A stretch of 51,437 nucleotides of DNA from positions 1 to 51,437 of the forward strand of contig CAXKVR010000326.1 of NCBI GenBank assembly GCA_964058845.1, written 5' to 3'. Source of the stretch: Carex sylvatica. Its lineage: Eukaryota; Streptophyta; Magnoliopsida; Poales; Cyperaceae. A program made the translations under genes and the position numbers. The notes beneath the pieces were generated by a model, which saw nothing but the letters and a program-made list of their open reading frames with translations, did no database searches and had not been told where the DNA came from. Below are positions 1 to 11,538 of this stretch, piece by piece (positions within the stretch are counted from its first letter, which is position 1; every line of letters starts with the position of its first letter).

Positions 1-1020
1 GAATGACAATTTTACAAAATGAACATTATAAGTTCAGAAAGTTTGCATGAAGGTTCTCATATACTAAATAACAGATCTAATACCAATAGCAGCAGCTAAA
101 TTGTCTGTTCTTTCCATATTTAAGGGGCAAATTGTTTGTTCTTTCTATATTAGCTAGGGAAGAAAATGTAAGGAAAATTAACGAATTTGGAGAATTGCGC
201 AAAATATGCATGGTTTATAAAATCTGTTTTGAACCGGATTTTTAAATCGGTTTGGTTCAGCGGCTTTATAAAAATCTGGCCGATTAAATAGGTTTCAAGC
301 AGTCTATAAACATAACCAAATCGGACAAGTGACCGGTTCTGATTTTTTTGATTTAACTGGCGGTCCGGTCCGATTTTGATAACACTGATTCAAATCAACT
401 GTTTAAAATTTGAAAATAAAAATAAGAATGTAAAACACGAATAAAGCATGAAAGACATGAGATTTTGAAACTTACAAAAGTATATATTATATATGATGCT
501 TTAGTTTCGCTACTTATTTATTTGATTTATGAAAAATAATCAGTTAAATAAGACGTAAAAAATAAAATTAAACACAAGAGAGAAGAAGAGGAATATCATT
601 TTCAGGACAAAAATTACGAACTCATCATTTATTAGAATATATTTATAAGTATATTTAATGATAATTATTAACAATAAAAATATATACAATAATTTAGTAG
701 ATTCATTTGATCTATAAATATTTTTGGTGTCTGTCATTAATAGTAAAATTTTATCCGATTTAATACATTATTTGTGAAGTTTTTTACTGAAATTTAAAAA
801 TCTGAACAAAATTTATAAAAGTTGTCGAATTAGTGGAATAAAAGTGAGTTGAAATAAGTAACTTGCTCTACACGGCCTGTCGAATTAAATTGAATCCACA
901 TCATTTATAGCATATATTCTTTTTTGAGATATCGCTATCTTTTAAGATTTTTTTTTAAAATGAAAAGAAAATATTAATGTGCTAATATAGTAGGTTTGCA
1001 TTTTGTATATCATTCCATTT
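1..1020. other. AT-rich intergenic sequence
   Basis: No coding exon is recognisable. The stretch is AT-rich with many stops in all frames; a 65-codon minus frame at 540-737 is low-complexity Ile/Phe/Tyr and has no sign of being a gene. The only structured part is the possible transposon relic at 209-387. The final 200 bases may hold the promoter of the plus-strand locus that starts near 1030, but I see no convincing TATA box. Confidence 0.6.
209..387. mobile_element. Possible decayed hAT-type MITE
   Basis: The right end read on the minus strand starts CAGTGTTATCAAAATCGG, and the left end reads CATGGTTTATAAAATCTG. These are similar imperfect termini of the CAGTG type common in plant hAT elements. 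The interior is rich in degenerate ACCGG/CCGGT and AAATCGG words. No matching 8-bp target duplication is visible, so the limits are approximate. Confidence 0.3.
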
Positions 1021-1029
1021 CTGTCATTT

Positions 1030-1356
1030 CTAGCTGAGAGAGAGACGGGGAGAGAGAAAAGAGATTAACTCAAAGGAGCGAGAGAGAAGAGAGAGGAGTC
1101 GCACTGATCAGTTCGTCGTCGTCGATCGTTGCTTGGCCTCCACCTCTCCTCACCACTTCTTTTCTTTCGTCTTCGCGCGCTGGGGTCCCTCTCCCGCTTT
1201 CTTCAGTTCCATCTTCTCTACCTTGGAGACAACGACTCCAATTCGTTTAGTCCCCTCTTCCACTTCTCCCCCTCCCTTCTCCTCCTACAGCAACTGCTGC
1301 TCGGTTTAGAACAGATCCGCGCCTCCAACTTTGGTGGTCCCCGCTGTACTCGCCTG
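1030..1356 (+). other. GA/CT-rich leader exon (probable 5' UTR)
   Basis: A run of GAGA motifs at about 1034-1100 is followed by a CT-rich stretch with CGTCGTCGTCG. This ends at a good plant splice donor, CGCCTG then GTAAGA, at 1356/1357. The composition is typical of plant 5' leaders. The overlapping open frames (147 codons plus, 83 minus) are Leu/Phe/Ser or Arg/Lys rich and cross the donor, so I do not call them genes. The leader lies upstream of the Ca2+-ATPase-like exons and is probably part of the same locus, but the linking exon is uncertain. Confidence 0.45.
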
Positions 1357-1561
1357 GTAAGATTTTTCCTAATTCCAACAGTAGTTTCTATTCTCCTCCG
1401 CAAGTCCTTACAAAATCTTTCAGATTTGCTAGTTTGTGCTAAATTTTTTAACTCTTGCTTTTCCCCCAATTTGAGGTTCAGAAAGAAGGAAATTACACAG
1501 CTGCGTCCATTGTGGCTGGGCAGATTTCTCTGTTGCGACTGTGCAACATTGCTTGCTCACT

Positions 1562-1745
1562 GGTACAAATGAAATTAAGCACCAAAATCAGTGGTAAGCT
1601 ATTACCCATTACATGAAATTAAGCACCAAAATCAGTGGTAAGCTATTACCCAAAATCACTGGTACAAATAAAATTAAGCACCAAAATCAGTGGTACAAAT
1701 GAAATTAAGCACCAAAATCAGTGGTAAGCTATTACCCGTTACATG
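1562..1745. repeat. Short tandem duplications in an intron
   Basis: The core AAATTAAGCACCAAAATCAG is present four times (first near 1571), joined by GTGGTAAGCTATTACCC or GTGGTACAAAT linkers. It looks like slippage or unequal-crossover expansion inside the presumed first intron. Confidence 0.8.
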
Positions 1746-2027
1746 CACATAACATATCTCGTCAACAGAAAACTCATCAGCAGAAAACTTTGATTTCAGT
1801 ATCCTTATTTTTTCAAGCTTTCTATAAGTTTTTTCTCCTCACTTAGCCTTACAGGCTACAGCTGCCATTTTCATATAACATAGCACATTAATTTTTTTAT
1901 TTACTTCTGGATTGTCAAAATTTGGCTGAAAGTTCTTCTCTGTTTCGTACTATTTACACATCAGATATGAGGTTTCCTTCGCTTCCAAATTAGTAATTAC
2001 AAATATCTATGTAATGACATATTAGGG

Positions 2028-2165
2028 ATGTAACAACAATATATAGGTTAATATATACAATACTTCACTAACGGGATGTAATGATAATACATAGGCTAAT
2101 ATGTAAAAGGACTTCAGTGATAATGGCATGTAATAATAGTATAGAGGTTACATTTAAAACAATTT
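2028..2165. repeat. Three diverged ~60-bp tandem repeats
   Basis: Three degenerate units share a GGGATGTAA or GGCATGTAA start, an AATA-rich middle with AGGTTA or AGGCTA, and an ACTTCA-like end. They lie in the presumed intron and have no coding content. Confidence 0.5.
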
Positions 2166-2573
2166 AGTTTCACTCTTCCTCAGTCCGAACAAATTAATTA
2201 TATTGCCGAGTTGTTATATCCAACATTTACATTTATATTGCCGAGTTATTGAGCCGTAGTCTGGTTCCTGGGGTACACCTAAGTTGTTTGTATTTTCAAT
2301 TCTGTAGGTGCAGGAAGTTGGCACATGCACTAGCTACTGATTTTCCTTAACTTGTGCTCAAATAGACAACTCAGCTGGACAAAGAGAGGCTGTTGGTTAG
2401 TGTTACCTTTCCAGTTTCTTTTTTGGCTATATTTATTCCATTTCTCTTGACATTTTAAAAATGTTTGAAATATTGTAACAATGAACCAAGCAGGTACTGT
2501 TTTTTAATAATGTGCAATTAAAATTCCATAAAAGTTGATCTCACATGGTTGCTATTGTCTTTTGAATTAAGAG

Positions 2574-3154
2574 GTGAGTGTCGAGTCAAGAACAGTAGAT
2601 CCAAGCAGCAATGATGGGTTTTCAATTAGTTCAAAGGAATTACATTCTCTATCTAGGGAGCACAATCTTTCGTCTCTTCAACAGCTTGGAGGGGTATAAT
2701 TCTCTTTCTATCAATTGTCCATGTCTCTCTTCTTTTTCTTTACATAAAATTAGAAACAAGTCATTTTTATGTTTGCTCAAATGCAGATAAATGGGACGTC
2801 CAAGTTATTGAAGAGTAACGTAGAGAAGGGTACAAGTGCTGATGCAGCAGAATTGCAACAAAGTAACTATATTTATAACATGTCCAAATGATCACCGATA
2901 GCTTCTTCCGTGTTCTCACAGTAACTTTTCAATTTTATAACCTATATTTTTCTTTGTAAATATTTTTTACTAAATTATTTGCTTTTTAAGGTGGTAATGC
3001 ATTTTCTACTTGGCATCTATTTCAGAAACTGACTGTTGCTCTTTCCCTTGTTAAGGAACCAGCCGCTCTTGGTGCAGTGCAAAATCACATAAACGAGCAA
3101 ATTTTCTTTTCCCTAATTGATTCTTATGCAAAGCTCACTGTTGTAATTCCTAAG
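2574..3154 (+). pseudogene. Partial plasma-membrane Ca2+-ATPase (ACA-like) N-terminal exons joined to unrecognised exon sequence
   Basis: Three exons keep one frame across GT-AG introns: 2574-2693 (40 codons), 2787-2862 and 2991-3154. The first two read like the linker between the calmodulin-binding N-terminus and membrane segment 1 of plant P2B Ca2+-ATPases (ACA8/9/10): LSREHNLSSLQQLGG, then SKLLKSNVEKG, then a NAF matching the family's NAFGSNTYP. In the family this region precedes the first transmembrane helix; the catalytic DKTGT loop and all membrane segments are absent here. After NAF, exon 3 continues open for about 45 codons (KLTVALSLVKEPAAL through LTVVIPK) with no resemblance to an ACA pump that I can see. 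It ends in phase 0, directly upstream of the exon-bearing array. I infer a chimeric or truncated gene. It could still be expressed, because all visible splice sites are canonical. The ACA assignment is by eye. Confidence 0.6.
2991..3154 (+). CDS. Coding-like exon of unknown family (helical)
   Basis: The acceptor is TTTTTAAG before 2991 and the donor is CCTAAG/GTATTG after 3154. The frame has about 54 codons plus a split first codon. After the NAF of the Ca2+-ATPase-like part it encodes an amphipathic, Leu/Ala/Val-rich stretch including SLVKEPAALGAVQNHINEQ and DSYAKLTVVIPK. It is probably all alpha-helical, HEAT/ARM-like in feel, but I do not recognise the family. It ends on a complete codon, so it would splice in frame to the MEHFLEWAAFLKRHASN exon present in every 280-bp unit downstream. 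That suggests the array amplified the next exon of this same gene. Confidence 0.5.
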
Positions 3155-3433
3155 GTATTGCTGGATTCTTGCACATATTTAAGGAAGTTAGAATGTGAAC
3201 GATTTCTATCAGGATACATCATTAGTGTTTACTTTTGGATCATGTCTACTAACCATAAACAATTGATGAGAACATTTGAATAGTGGAATCTAAACTATAT
3301 ATGTGATATTATTATTTTTGCGTAAGCCTATTAAGAATTTTTATCAGCTCATTAATACTCTAGAACTATTCTAGAATTCATGCCTTAGGTACATAAGAGA
3401 TGTGTTGAATTTTCAATCTATAGTGTGTTTGGA
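3155..3433 (+). other. Intron-like sequence before the array
   Basis: This starts with the donor GTATTG and is AT-rich with no repeat-unit similarity until about 3430. It would be the intron between exon 2991-3154 and the first array exon at 3507. An open frame that runs into it is a read-through of the upstream exon. Confidence 0.5.
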
Positions 3434-3506
3434 GTTGATAGGTATTTGTTATAGTTTTTCTTTTTCAAATGGTCATATATGACAACCTTTACTTTTGTTC
3501 ATGTAG

Positions 3507-3593
3507 ATGGAGCACTTCTTGGAGTGGGCTGCTTTCCTGAAACGGCACGCATCCAACAACCGTGACTTCAATGCGGTTTCTCTTATAAGATAA
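3507..3593 (+). pseudogene. First of ~27 exon-like frames in the 280-bp units
   Basis: The frame opens directly after an acceptor (TTTTGTTCATGTAG). It reads MEHFLEWAAFLKRHASNNRD, then FNAVSLIR, then TAA. It is in phase 0 with the upstream exon ending at 3154, so the first ATG is more likely an internal Met codon than a start. Later copies have LHAV instead of FNAV. The frame stays open, with few missense changes, across all good copies. That may reflect recent homogenisation rather than selection. Compared with the decayed copy at 11407, which runs on as FLAVSHGPVARLMDILHKIG, the array exon diverges after AVS and stops early. The protein family is not recognised. Confidence 0.5.
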
Positions 3594-3713
3594 GTCTCCT
3601 TCACAATATATCATTCCTTTTTTAGTTGCACGGTTATTTCTTTCCCTTTTGGCTGTGTCGTGTACCTGTCTGGTAGAAGTCAGCAAAAGCTGACTTGGCC
3701 TTTACTTGTTGCA

Positions 3714-5393
3714 GTTGATAGGTCTTTGTTATAGTTTCTGTTTTTCAAATGATAATATCTCACAATCTTTACTTTTGTTTATGTAGATGGAGCACTTCTT
3801 GGAGTGGGCTGCTTTCCTGAAACGGCACGCATCCAACAACCGTGACTTCAATGCGGTTTCTCTTATAAGATAAGTCTCCTTCACAATATATCCTTCCTTT
3901 TTTAGTTGCACGGTTATTTCTTTCCATTTTGGCTGTGTCGTGTACCTGTCCGGTAGAAGTCAGCAAAAGCTGACTTGGCCTTTACTTGTTGCAGTTGATA
4001 GGTCTTTGTTATAGTTTTTGTTTTTCAAATGGTCATATATGACAACCTTTACTTTTGTTCATGTAGATGGAGCTCTTCTTGGAGTGGGCTGCTTTCCTGA
4101 AACGGCACGCATCCAACAACCGTGACTTGCATGCGGTTTCTCTTATAAGATAAGTCTCCTTCACAATATATCCTTCCTTTTTTAGTTGCACGGTTATTTC
4201 TTTCCCTTTTGGCTGTGTCGTGTACCTGTCCGGTAGAAGTCAGCAAAAGCTGACTTGGCCTTTTCATGTTGGAGTTGATAGGTCTTTGTTATAGTTTTTG
4301 TTTTTCAAATGGTAATATCTCACAATCTTTACTTTTGTTTATGTAGATGGAGCACTTCTTGGAGTGGGCTGCTTTCCTGAAACGGCACGCATCCAACAAC
4401 CGTGACTTGCATGCGGTTTCTCTTATAAGATAAGTCTCCTTCACAATATATCTTTCCTTTTTTAGTTGCACGGTTATTTCTTTCCCTTTTGGCTGTGTCG
4501 TGTACCTGTCCGGTAGAAGTCAGCAAAAGCTGACTTGGCCTTTACTTGTTGCAGTTGATAGGTCTTTGTTATAGTTTCTGTTTTTCAAATGATAATATCT
4601 CACAATCTTTACTTTTGTTTATGTAGATGGAGCACTTCTTGGAGTGGGCTGCTTTCCTGAAACGGCACGCATCCAACAACCGTGACTTCAATGCGGTTTC
4701 TCTTATAAGATAAGTCTCCTTCACAATATATCCTTCCTTTTTTAGTTGCACGGTTATTTCTTTCCCTTTTGGCTGTGTCGTGTACCTGTCCGGTAGAAGT
4801 CAGCAAAAGCTGACTTGGCCTTTACTTGTTGCAGTTGATAGGTCTTTGTTATAGTTTTTGTTTTTCAAATGGTCATATATGACAACCTTTACTTTTGTTC
4901 ATGTAGATGGAGCTCTTCTTGGAGTGGGCTGCTTTCCTGAAACGGCACGCATCCAACAACCGTGACTTGCATGCGGTTTCTCTTATAAGATAAGTCTCCT
5001 TCACAATATATCCTTCCTTTTTTAGTTGCACGGTTATTTCTTTCCCTTTTGGCTGTGTCGTGTACCTGTCCGGTAGAAGTCAGCAAAAGCTGACTTGGCC
5101 TTTTCATGTTGGAGTTGATAGGTCTTTGTTATAGTTTTTGTTTTTCAAATGGTAATATCTCACAATCTTTACTTTTGTTTATGTAGATGGAGCACTTCTT
5201 GGAGTGGGCTGCTTTCCTGAAACAGCACGCATCCAACAACCGTGACTTGCATGCGGTTTCTCTTATAAGATAAGTCTCCTTCACAATATATCTTTCCTTT
5301 TTTAGTTGCACGGTTATTTCTTTTCCTTTTGGCTGTGTCGTGTACCTGTCCGGTAGAAGTCAGCAAAAGCTGACTTGGCCTTTACTTGTTGCA
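3714..5393. repeat. 840-bp higher-order duplication within the array
   Basis: The trimer 3714-4553 is repeated almost exactly as 4554-5393. Shared private variants prove block copying. They are TTTCTG and GATAATATCT in the first monomer, GACTTCAATGCG in its exon, GAGCTC in the second exon, and CTTTTCATGTTGGAG at the end of the second monomer. Only a few single-base differences separate the blocks. Confidence 0.85.
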
Positions 5394-7630
5394 GTTGATA
5401 GGTCTTTGTTATAGTTTTTGTTTTTGAAATGGTCATATATGACAACCTTTACTTTTGTTCATGTAGATGGAGCTCTTCTTGGAGTGGGCTGCTTTCCTGA
5501 AACGGCACGCATCCAACAACCGTGACTTGCATGCGGTTTCTCTTATAAGATAAGTCCCCTTCACAATATATCCTTCCTTTTTTAGTTGCACGGTTATTTC
5601 TTTCCCTTTTGGCTGTGTCGTGTACCTGTCCGGTAGAAGTCAGCAAAAGCTGACTTGGCCTTTACTTGTTGCAGTTGATAGGTCTTTGTTATAGTTTTTG
5701 TTTTTCAAATGGTAATATCTCACAATCTTTACTTTTGTTCATGTAGATGGAGCACTTCTTGGAGTGGGCTGCTTTCCTGAAACGGCACGCATCCAACAAC
5801 CGTGAATTGCATGCGGTTTCTCTTATAAGATAAGTCTCCTTCACAATATATCCTTCCTTTTTTAGTTGCACGGTTATTTCTTTCCCTTTTGGCTGTGTCG
5901 TGTACCTGTCCGGTAGAAGTCAGCAAAAGCTGACTTGGCCTTTACTTGTTGCAGTTGATAGGTCTTTGTTATAGTTTTTGTTTTTCAAATGGTCATATAT
6001 GACAACCTTTACTTTTGTTCATGTAGATGGAGCTCTTCTTGGAGTGGGCTGCTTTCCTGAAACGGCACGCATCCAACAACCGTGACTTGCATGCGGTTTC
6101 TCTTATAAGATAAGTCCCCTTCACAATATATCCTTCCTTTTTTAGTTGCACGGTTATTTCTTTCCCTTTTGGCTGTGTCGTGTACCTGTCCGGTAGAAGT
6201 CAGCAAAAGCTGACTTGGCCTTTACTTGTTGCAGTTGATAGGTCTTTGTTATAGTTTTTGTTTTTCAAATGGTAATATCTCACAATCTTTACTTTTGTTT
6301 ATGTAGATGGAGCACTTCTTGGAGTGGGCTGCTTTCTTGAAACGGCACGCATCCAACAACCGTGACTTGCATGCGGTTTCTCTTAGAAGATAAGTCCCCT
6401 TCACAATATATCCTTCCTTTTTTAGTTGCACGGTTATTTCTTTCCCTTTTGGCTGTGTCGTGTACCTGTCCGGTAGAAGTCAGCAAAAGCTGACTTGGCC
6501 TTTACTTGTTGCAGTTGATAGGTCTTTGTTATAGTTTTTGTTTTTCAAATGGTCATATATGACAACCTTTACTTTTGTTCATTTAGATGGAGCTCTTCTT
6601 GGAGTGGGCTGCTTTCCTGAAACGGCACGCATCCAACAACCGTGACTTGCATGCGGTTTCTCTTATAAGATAAGTCCCCTTCACAATATATCCTTCCTTT
6701 TTTAGTTGCACGGTTATTTCTTTCCCTTTTGGCTGTGTCGTGTACCTGTCCGGTAGAAGTCAGCAAAAGCTGACTTGGCCTTTACTTGTTGCAGTTGATA
6801 GGTTTTTGTTATAGTTTTTGTTTTTCAAATGGTAATATCTCACAATCTTTACTTTTGTTTATGTAGATGGAGCACTTCTTGGAGTGGGCTGCTTTCCTGA
6901 AACGGCACGCATCCAACAACCGTGACTTGCATGCGGTTTCTCTTAGAAGATAAGTCCCCTTCACAATATATCCTTCCTTTTTTAGTTGCACGGTTATTTC
7001 TTTCCCTTTTGGCTGTGTCGTGTACCTGTCCGGTAGAAGTCAGCAAAAGCTGACTTGGCCTTTACTTGTTGCAGTTGATAGGTCTTTGTTATAGTTTTTG
7101 TTTTTCAAATGGTCATATATGACAATCTTTACTTTTGTTCATGTAGATGGAGCTCTTCTTGGAGTGGGCTGCTTTCCTGAAACGGCACGCATCCAACAAC
7201 CGTGACTTGCATGCGGTTTCTCTTATAAGATAAGTCCCCTTCACAATATATCCTTCCTTTTTTAGTTGCACGGTTATTTCTTTCCCTTTTGGCTGTGTCG
7301 TGTACCTGTCCGGTAGAAGTCAGCGAAAGCTGACTTGGCCTTTACTTGTTGCAGTTGATAGGTCTTTGTTATAGTTTTTGTTTTTCAAATGGTAATATCT
7401 CACAATCTTTACTTTTGTTCATGTAGATGGAGCACTTCTTGGAGTGGGCTGCTTTCCTGAAACGGCACGCATCCAACAACCATGACTTGCATGCGGTTTC
7501 TCTTATAAGATAAGTCCCCTTCACAATATATCCTTCCTTTTTTAGTTGCACGGTTATTTCTTTCCCTTTTGGCTGTGTCGTGTACCTGTCCGGTAGAAGT
7601 CAGCAAAAGTTGACTTGGCCTTTACTTGTT
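4907..7630. repeat. Alternating two-monomer (560-bp) order
   Basis: Over most of this span, monomers with GGTCATATATGACAA and ATGGAGCTCTTC alternate with monomers carrying GGTAATATCTCACAA and ATGGAGCACTTC. This gives a 560-bp dimer period superimposed on the 280-bp one. Confidence 0.8.
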
Positions 7631-10600
7631 GCAGTTGATAGGTCTTTGTTATAGTTTTTGTTTTTCAAATGGTAATATCTCACAATCTTTACTTTTGTTC
7701 ATGTAGATGGAGCACTTCTTGGAGTGGGCTGCTTTCCTGAAACGGCACGCATCCAACAACCGTGACTTGCATGCGGTTTCTCTTAGAAGATAAGTCCCCT
7801 TCACAATATATCCTTCCTTTTTTAGTTGCGCGGTTATTTCTTTCCCTTTTGGCTGTGTCGTGTACCTGTCCGGTAGAAGTCAGCAAAAGCTGACTTGGCC
7901 TTTACTTGTTGCAGTTGATAGGTCTTTGTTATTGTTTTTGTTTTTCAAATGGTAATATCTCACAATCTTTACTTTTGTTCATGTAGATGGAGCATTTCTT
8001 GGAGTGGGCTGCTTTCCTGAAACGGCACGCATCCAACAACCGTGACTTGCATGCGGTTTCTCTTATAAGATAAGTCCCCTTCACAATATATCCTTCCTTT
8101 TTTAGTTGCACGGTTATTTCTTTCTCTTTTGGCTGTGTCGTGTACCTGTCCGGTAGAAGTCAGCAAAAGCTGACTTGGCCTTTACTTGTTGCAGTTGATA
8201 GGTCTTTGTTATAGTTTTTGTTTTTCAAATGGTCATATCTCACAACCTTTACTTTTTTTATGTAGATGGAGCTCTTCTTGGAGTGGGCTGCTTTCCTGAA
8301 ACGGCACGCATCCAACCACCGTGACTTGCATGCGGTTTCTCTTATAAGATAAGTCCCCTTCACAATATATCCTTCCTTTTTTAGTTGCACGGTTATTTCT
8401 TTCCCTTTTGGCTGTGTCGTGTACCTGTCCGGTAGAAGTCAGCGAAAGCTGACTTGGCCTTTACTTGTTGCAGTTGATAGGTATTTGTTATAGTTTTTGT
8501 TTTTGAAATGGTCATATATTGTCCTTTACTTTTGTTCATGTAGATGGAGCACTTCTTGGAGTGGGCTGCTTTCCTGAAACGGCACGCATCCAACAACCGT
8601 GACTTGCATGCGGTTTCTCTTATAAGATAAGTCCCCTTCACAATATATCCTTCCTTTTTTAGTTGCACGGTTATTTCTTTCCCTTTTGGCTGTGTCGTGT
8701 ACCTGTCCGGTAGACGTCAGCAAAAGCTGACTTGGCCTTTACTTGTTGCAGTTGATAAGTCTTTGTTATAGTTTTTGTTTTTCAAATGGTCATATATGAC
8801 AACCTTTACTTTTTTTATGTAGATGGAGCTCTTCTTGGAGTGGGCTGCTTTCCTGAAACGGCACGCATCCAACAACCGTGACTTGCATGCGGTTTCTCTT
8901 ATAAGATAAGTCCCCTTCACAATATATCCTTCCTTTTTTAGTTGCATGGTTATTTCTTTCCCTTTTGGCTGTGTCGTGTACCTGTCCGGTAGAAGTCAGC
9001 AAAAGCTGACTTGGCCTTTACTTGTTACAGTTGATAGGTCTTTGTTATAGTTTTTGTTTTTCAAATGGTAATATCTCACAATCTTTACTTTTGTTTATTT
9101 GTTTATGTAGATGGAGCACTTCTTGGAGTGGGCTGCTTTCCTGAAACGGCACGCATCCAACAACCGTGACTTGCATGCGGTTTCTCTTAGAAGATAAGTC
9201 CCCTTCACAATATATCCTTCCTTTTTTAGTTGCACGGTTATTTCTTTCCCTTTTGGCTGTGTCGTGTACCTGTCCGGTAGAAGTCAGCAAAAGCTGACTT
9301 GGCCTTTACTTGTTGCAGTTGATAGGTCTTTGTTATAGTTTTTGTTTTTCAAATGGTCATATATGACAACCTTTACTTTTGTTCATGTAGATGGAGCACT
9401 TCTTGGAGTGGGCTGCTTTCCTGAAACGGCACGCATCCAACAACCGTGACTTGCATGCGGTTTCTCTTAGAAGATAAGTCCCCTTCACAATATATCCTTC
9501 CTTTTTTAGTTGCACGGTTATTTCTTTCCCTTTTGGCTGTGTCGTGTACCTGTCCGGTAGAAGTCAGCAAAAGCTGACTTGGTCTTTACTTGTTGCAGTT
9601 GATAGGTCTTTGTTATAGTTTTTGTTTTTCAAATGGTAATATCTCACAATCTTTACTTTTGTTCATGTAGATGGAGCACTTCTTGGAGTGGGCTGCTTTC
9701 CTGAAACGGCACGCATCCAACAACCGTGACTTGCATGCGGTTTCTCTTATAAGATAAGTCCCCTTCACAATATATCTTTCCTTTTTTAGTTGCACGGTTA
9801 TTTCTTTCCCTTTTGGCTGTGTCGTGTACCTGTCCGGTAGAAGTCAGCAAAAGCTGACTTGGCCTTTACTTGTTGCAGTTGATAGGTCTTTGTTATAGTT
9901 TTTGTTTTTCAAATGGTAATATCTCACAATCTTTACTTTTGTTTATGTAGATGGAGCACTTCTTGGAGTGGGCTGCTTTCCTGAAACGGCACGCATCCAA
10001 CAACCGTGACTTGCATGCGGTTTCTCTTAGAAGATAAGTCCCCTTCACAATATATCCTTCCTTTTTTAGTTGCACGGTTATTTCTTTCCCTTTTGGCTGT
10101 GTCGTGTACCTGTCCGGTAGAAGTCAGCAAAAGCTGACTTGGCCTTTACTTGTTGCAGTTGATAGGTCTTTGTTATTGTTTTTGTTTTTCAAATGGTAAT
10201 ATCTCACAATCTTTACTTTTGTTCATGTAGATGGAGCATTTCTTGGAGTGGGCTGCTTTCCTGAAACGGCACGCATCCAACAACCGTGACTTGCATGCGG
10301 TTTCTCTTATAAGATAAGTCCCCTTCACAATATATCCTACCTTTTTTAGTTGCACGGTTATTTCTTTTCCTTTTGGCTGTGTCGTGTACCTGTCCGGTAG
10401 AAGTCAACAAAAGCTGACTTGGCCTTTACTTGTTGCAGTTGAAAGGTCTTTGTTATTGTTTTTGTTTTTCAAATGGTAATATCTCACAATCTTTACTTTT
10501 TTTATGTAGATTGAGCTCTTCTTGGAGTGGGCTGCTTTCCTGAAACGGCACGCATCCAACAACTGTGACTTGCATGCGGTTTCTCTTATAAGATAAGTCA

Positions 10601-11406
10601 CATTCACAATATATCCTTCCTTTTTTAGTTGCAGGGTTATTTCTTTCCCTTTTGGCTGTGTCGTGTACCTGTCCGGTAGAAGTCAGCAAAAGCTGACTTG
10701 GCCTTTACTTGTTGCAGTTGATAGGTCTTTGTTATAGTTTTTGTTTTTCAAATGGTAATATCTCACAATCTTTACTTTTGTTCATGTAGATGGAGCACTT
10801 CTTGGAGTGGGCTGCTTTCCTGAAACGGCACGCATCCAACAACCGTGACTTCCTTGCGGTTTCTCTTATCAGATAAGTCTCCTTCACAATATATCCTTGT
10901 TTTTTTAGTTGCATGGTTATTTCTTCCTCTTGTGGCTGTTTCGTGTACCTGACCGGTAGATGTCAGCCAAAGCTGACTTGGCCGTTACTTGCTGGAGTCG
11001 ATAGGTCTTTGTTATAGTTTTTTTTTTTTAAGTGATACTATTTCACAACCTTTATTCTCGGTTAATACCGATATTTGAGTTTTACTTTCATTTATGTAAA
11101 TGGAGCTTTTTTTGGAGTGGGATGCTTTCTTGGAACGGCACGTATCTAATAACCCTGTCTTTCTTCCGGTTTCTCTTATAAGATGAGTCTCCTTCATAAT
11201 ATATCCTTGTTTTTTTAATTGCACGGCTTATTTCTTCCCCTTGTGGCTGTTTCGTGTACCATACCTGTAGAAGCCAGCCAATGATGACTTGACCGTTACT
11301 TGTTGGAGCTGATAGGTCTTTGTTATAGTTTTTTTTAAGTGGTTAGATGTCACAACCTTTACTATTGGTTAGTACAGACTTTTGAGTTTTACTTTTTATT
11401 ATGTAG

Positions 11407-11538
11407 ATGAAGCTTTCTTTGAAGTGGGTTGCTTTCTTCAAACGACACGCATCACACAACCATGACTTCCTTGCCGTTTCGCATGGCCCTGTGGCGAGGC
11501 TGATGGATATTCTTCACAAAATCGGTCATATATTGTGA
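11407..11538 (+). pseudogene. Last, longer exon copy of the array
   Basis: After ATGTAG at the end of the array, an open frame of 43 codons reads MKLSLKWVAFFKRHAS.., then DFLAVSHGPVARLMDILHKIG, then TGA. It keeps an extension (SHGPVARLMDILHKIG) missing from the 280-bp units, which suggests it is closest to the original exon of the source gene. The sequence resumes array-like character after it, before the LTR. Confidence 0.5.

Noticed and set aside
1129..1572. 147-codon plus-strand frame in the leader
   Set aside because: It crosses a strong splice donor, is CT-rich low-complexity and overlaps a minus-strand frame of similar length.
3489..11224. About 40 minus-strand frames of 60-91 codons recurring every 280 bp (MLTSTGQVHDTAKRERNNRA and MQLKKEGYIVKETYL types)
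   Set aside because: They are the antisense of the intron/exon unit, overlap each other in two frames, have no promoter or family resemblance, and recur only because the DNA is a tandem repeat. The plus-strand frame has splice context and phase agreement.
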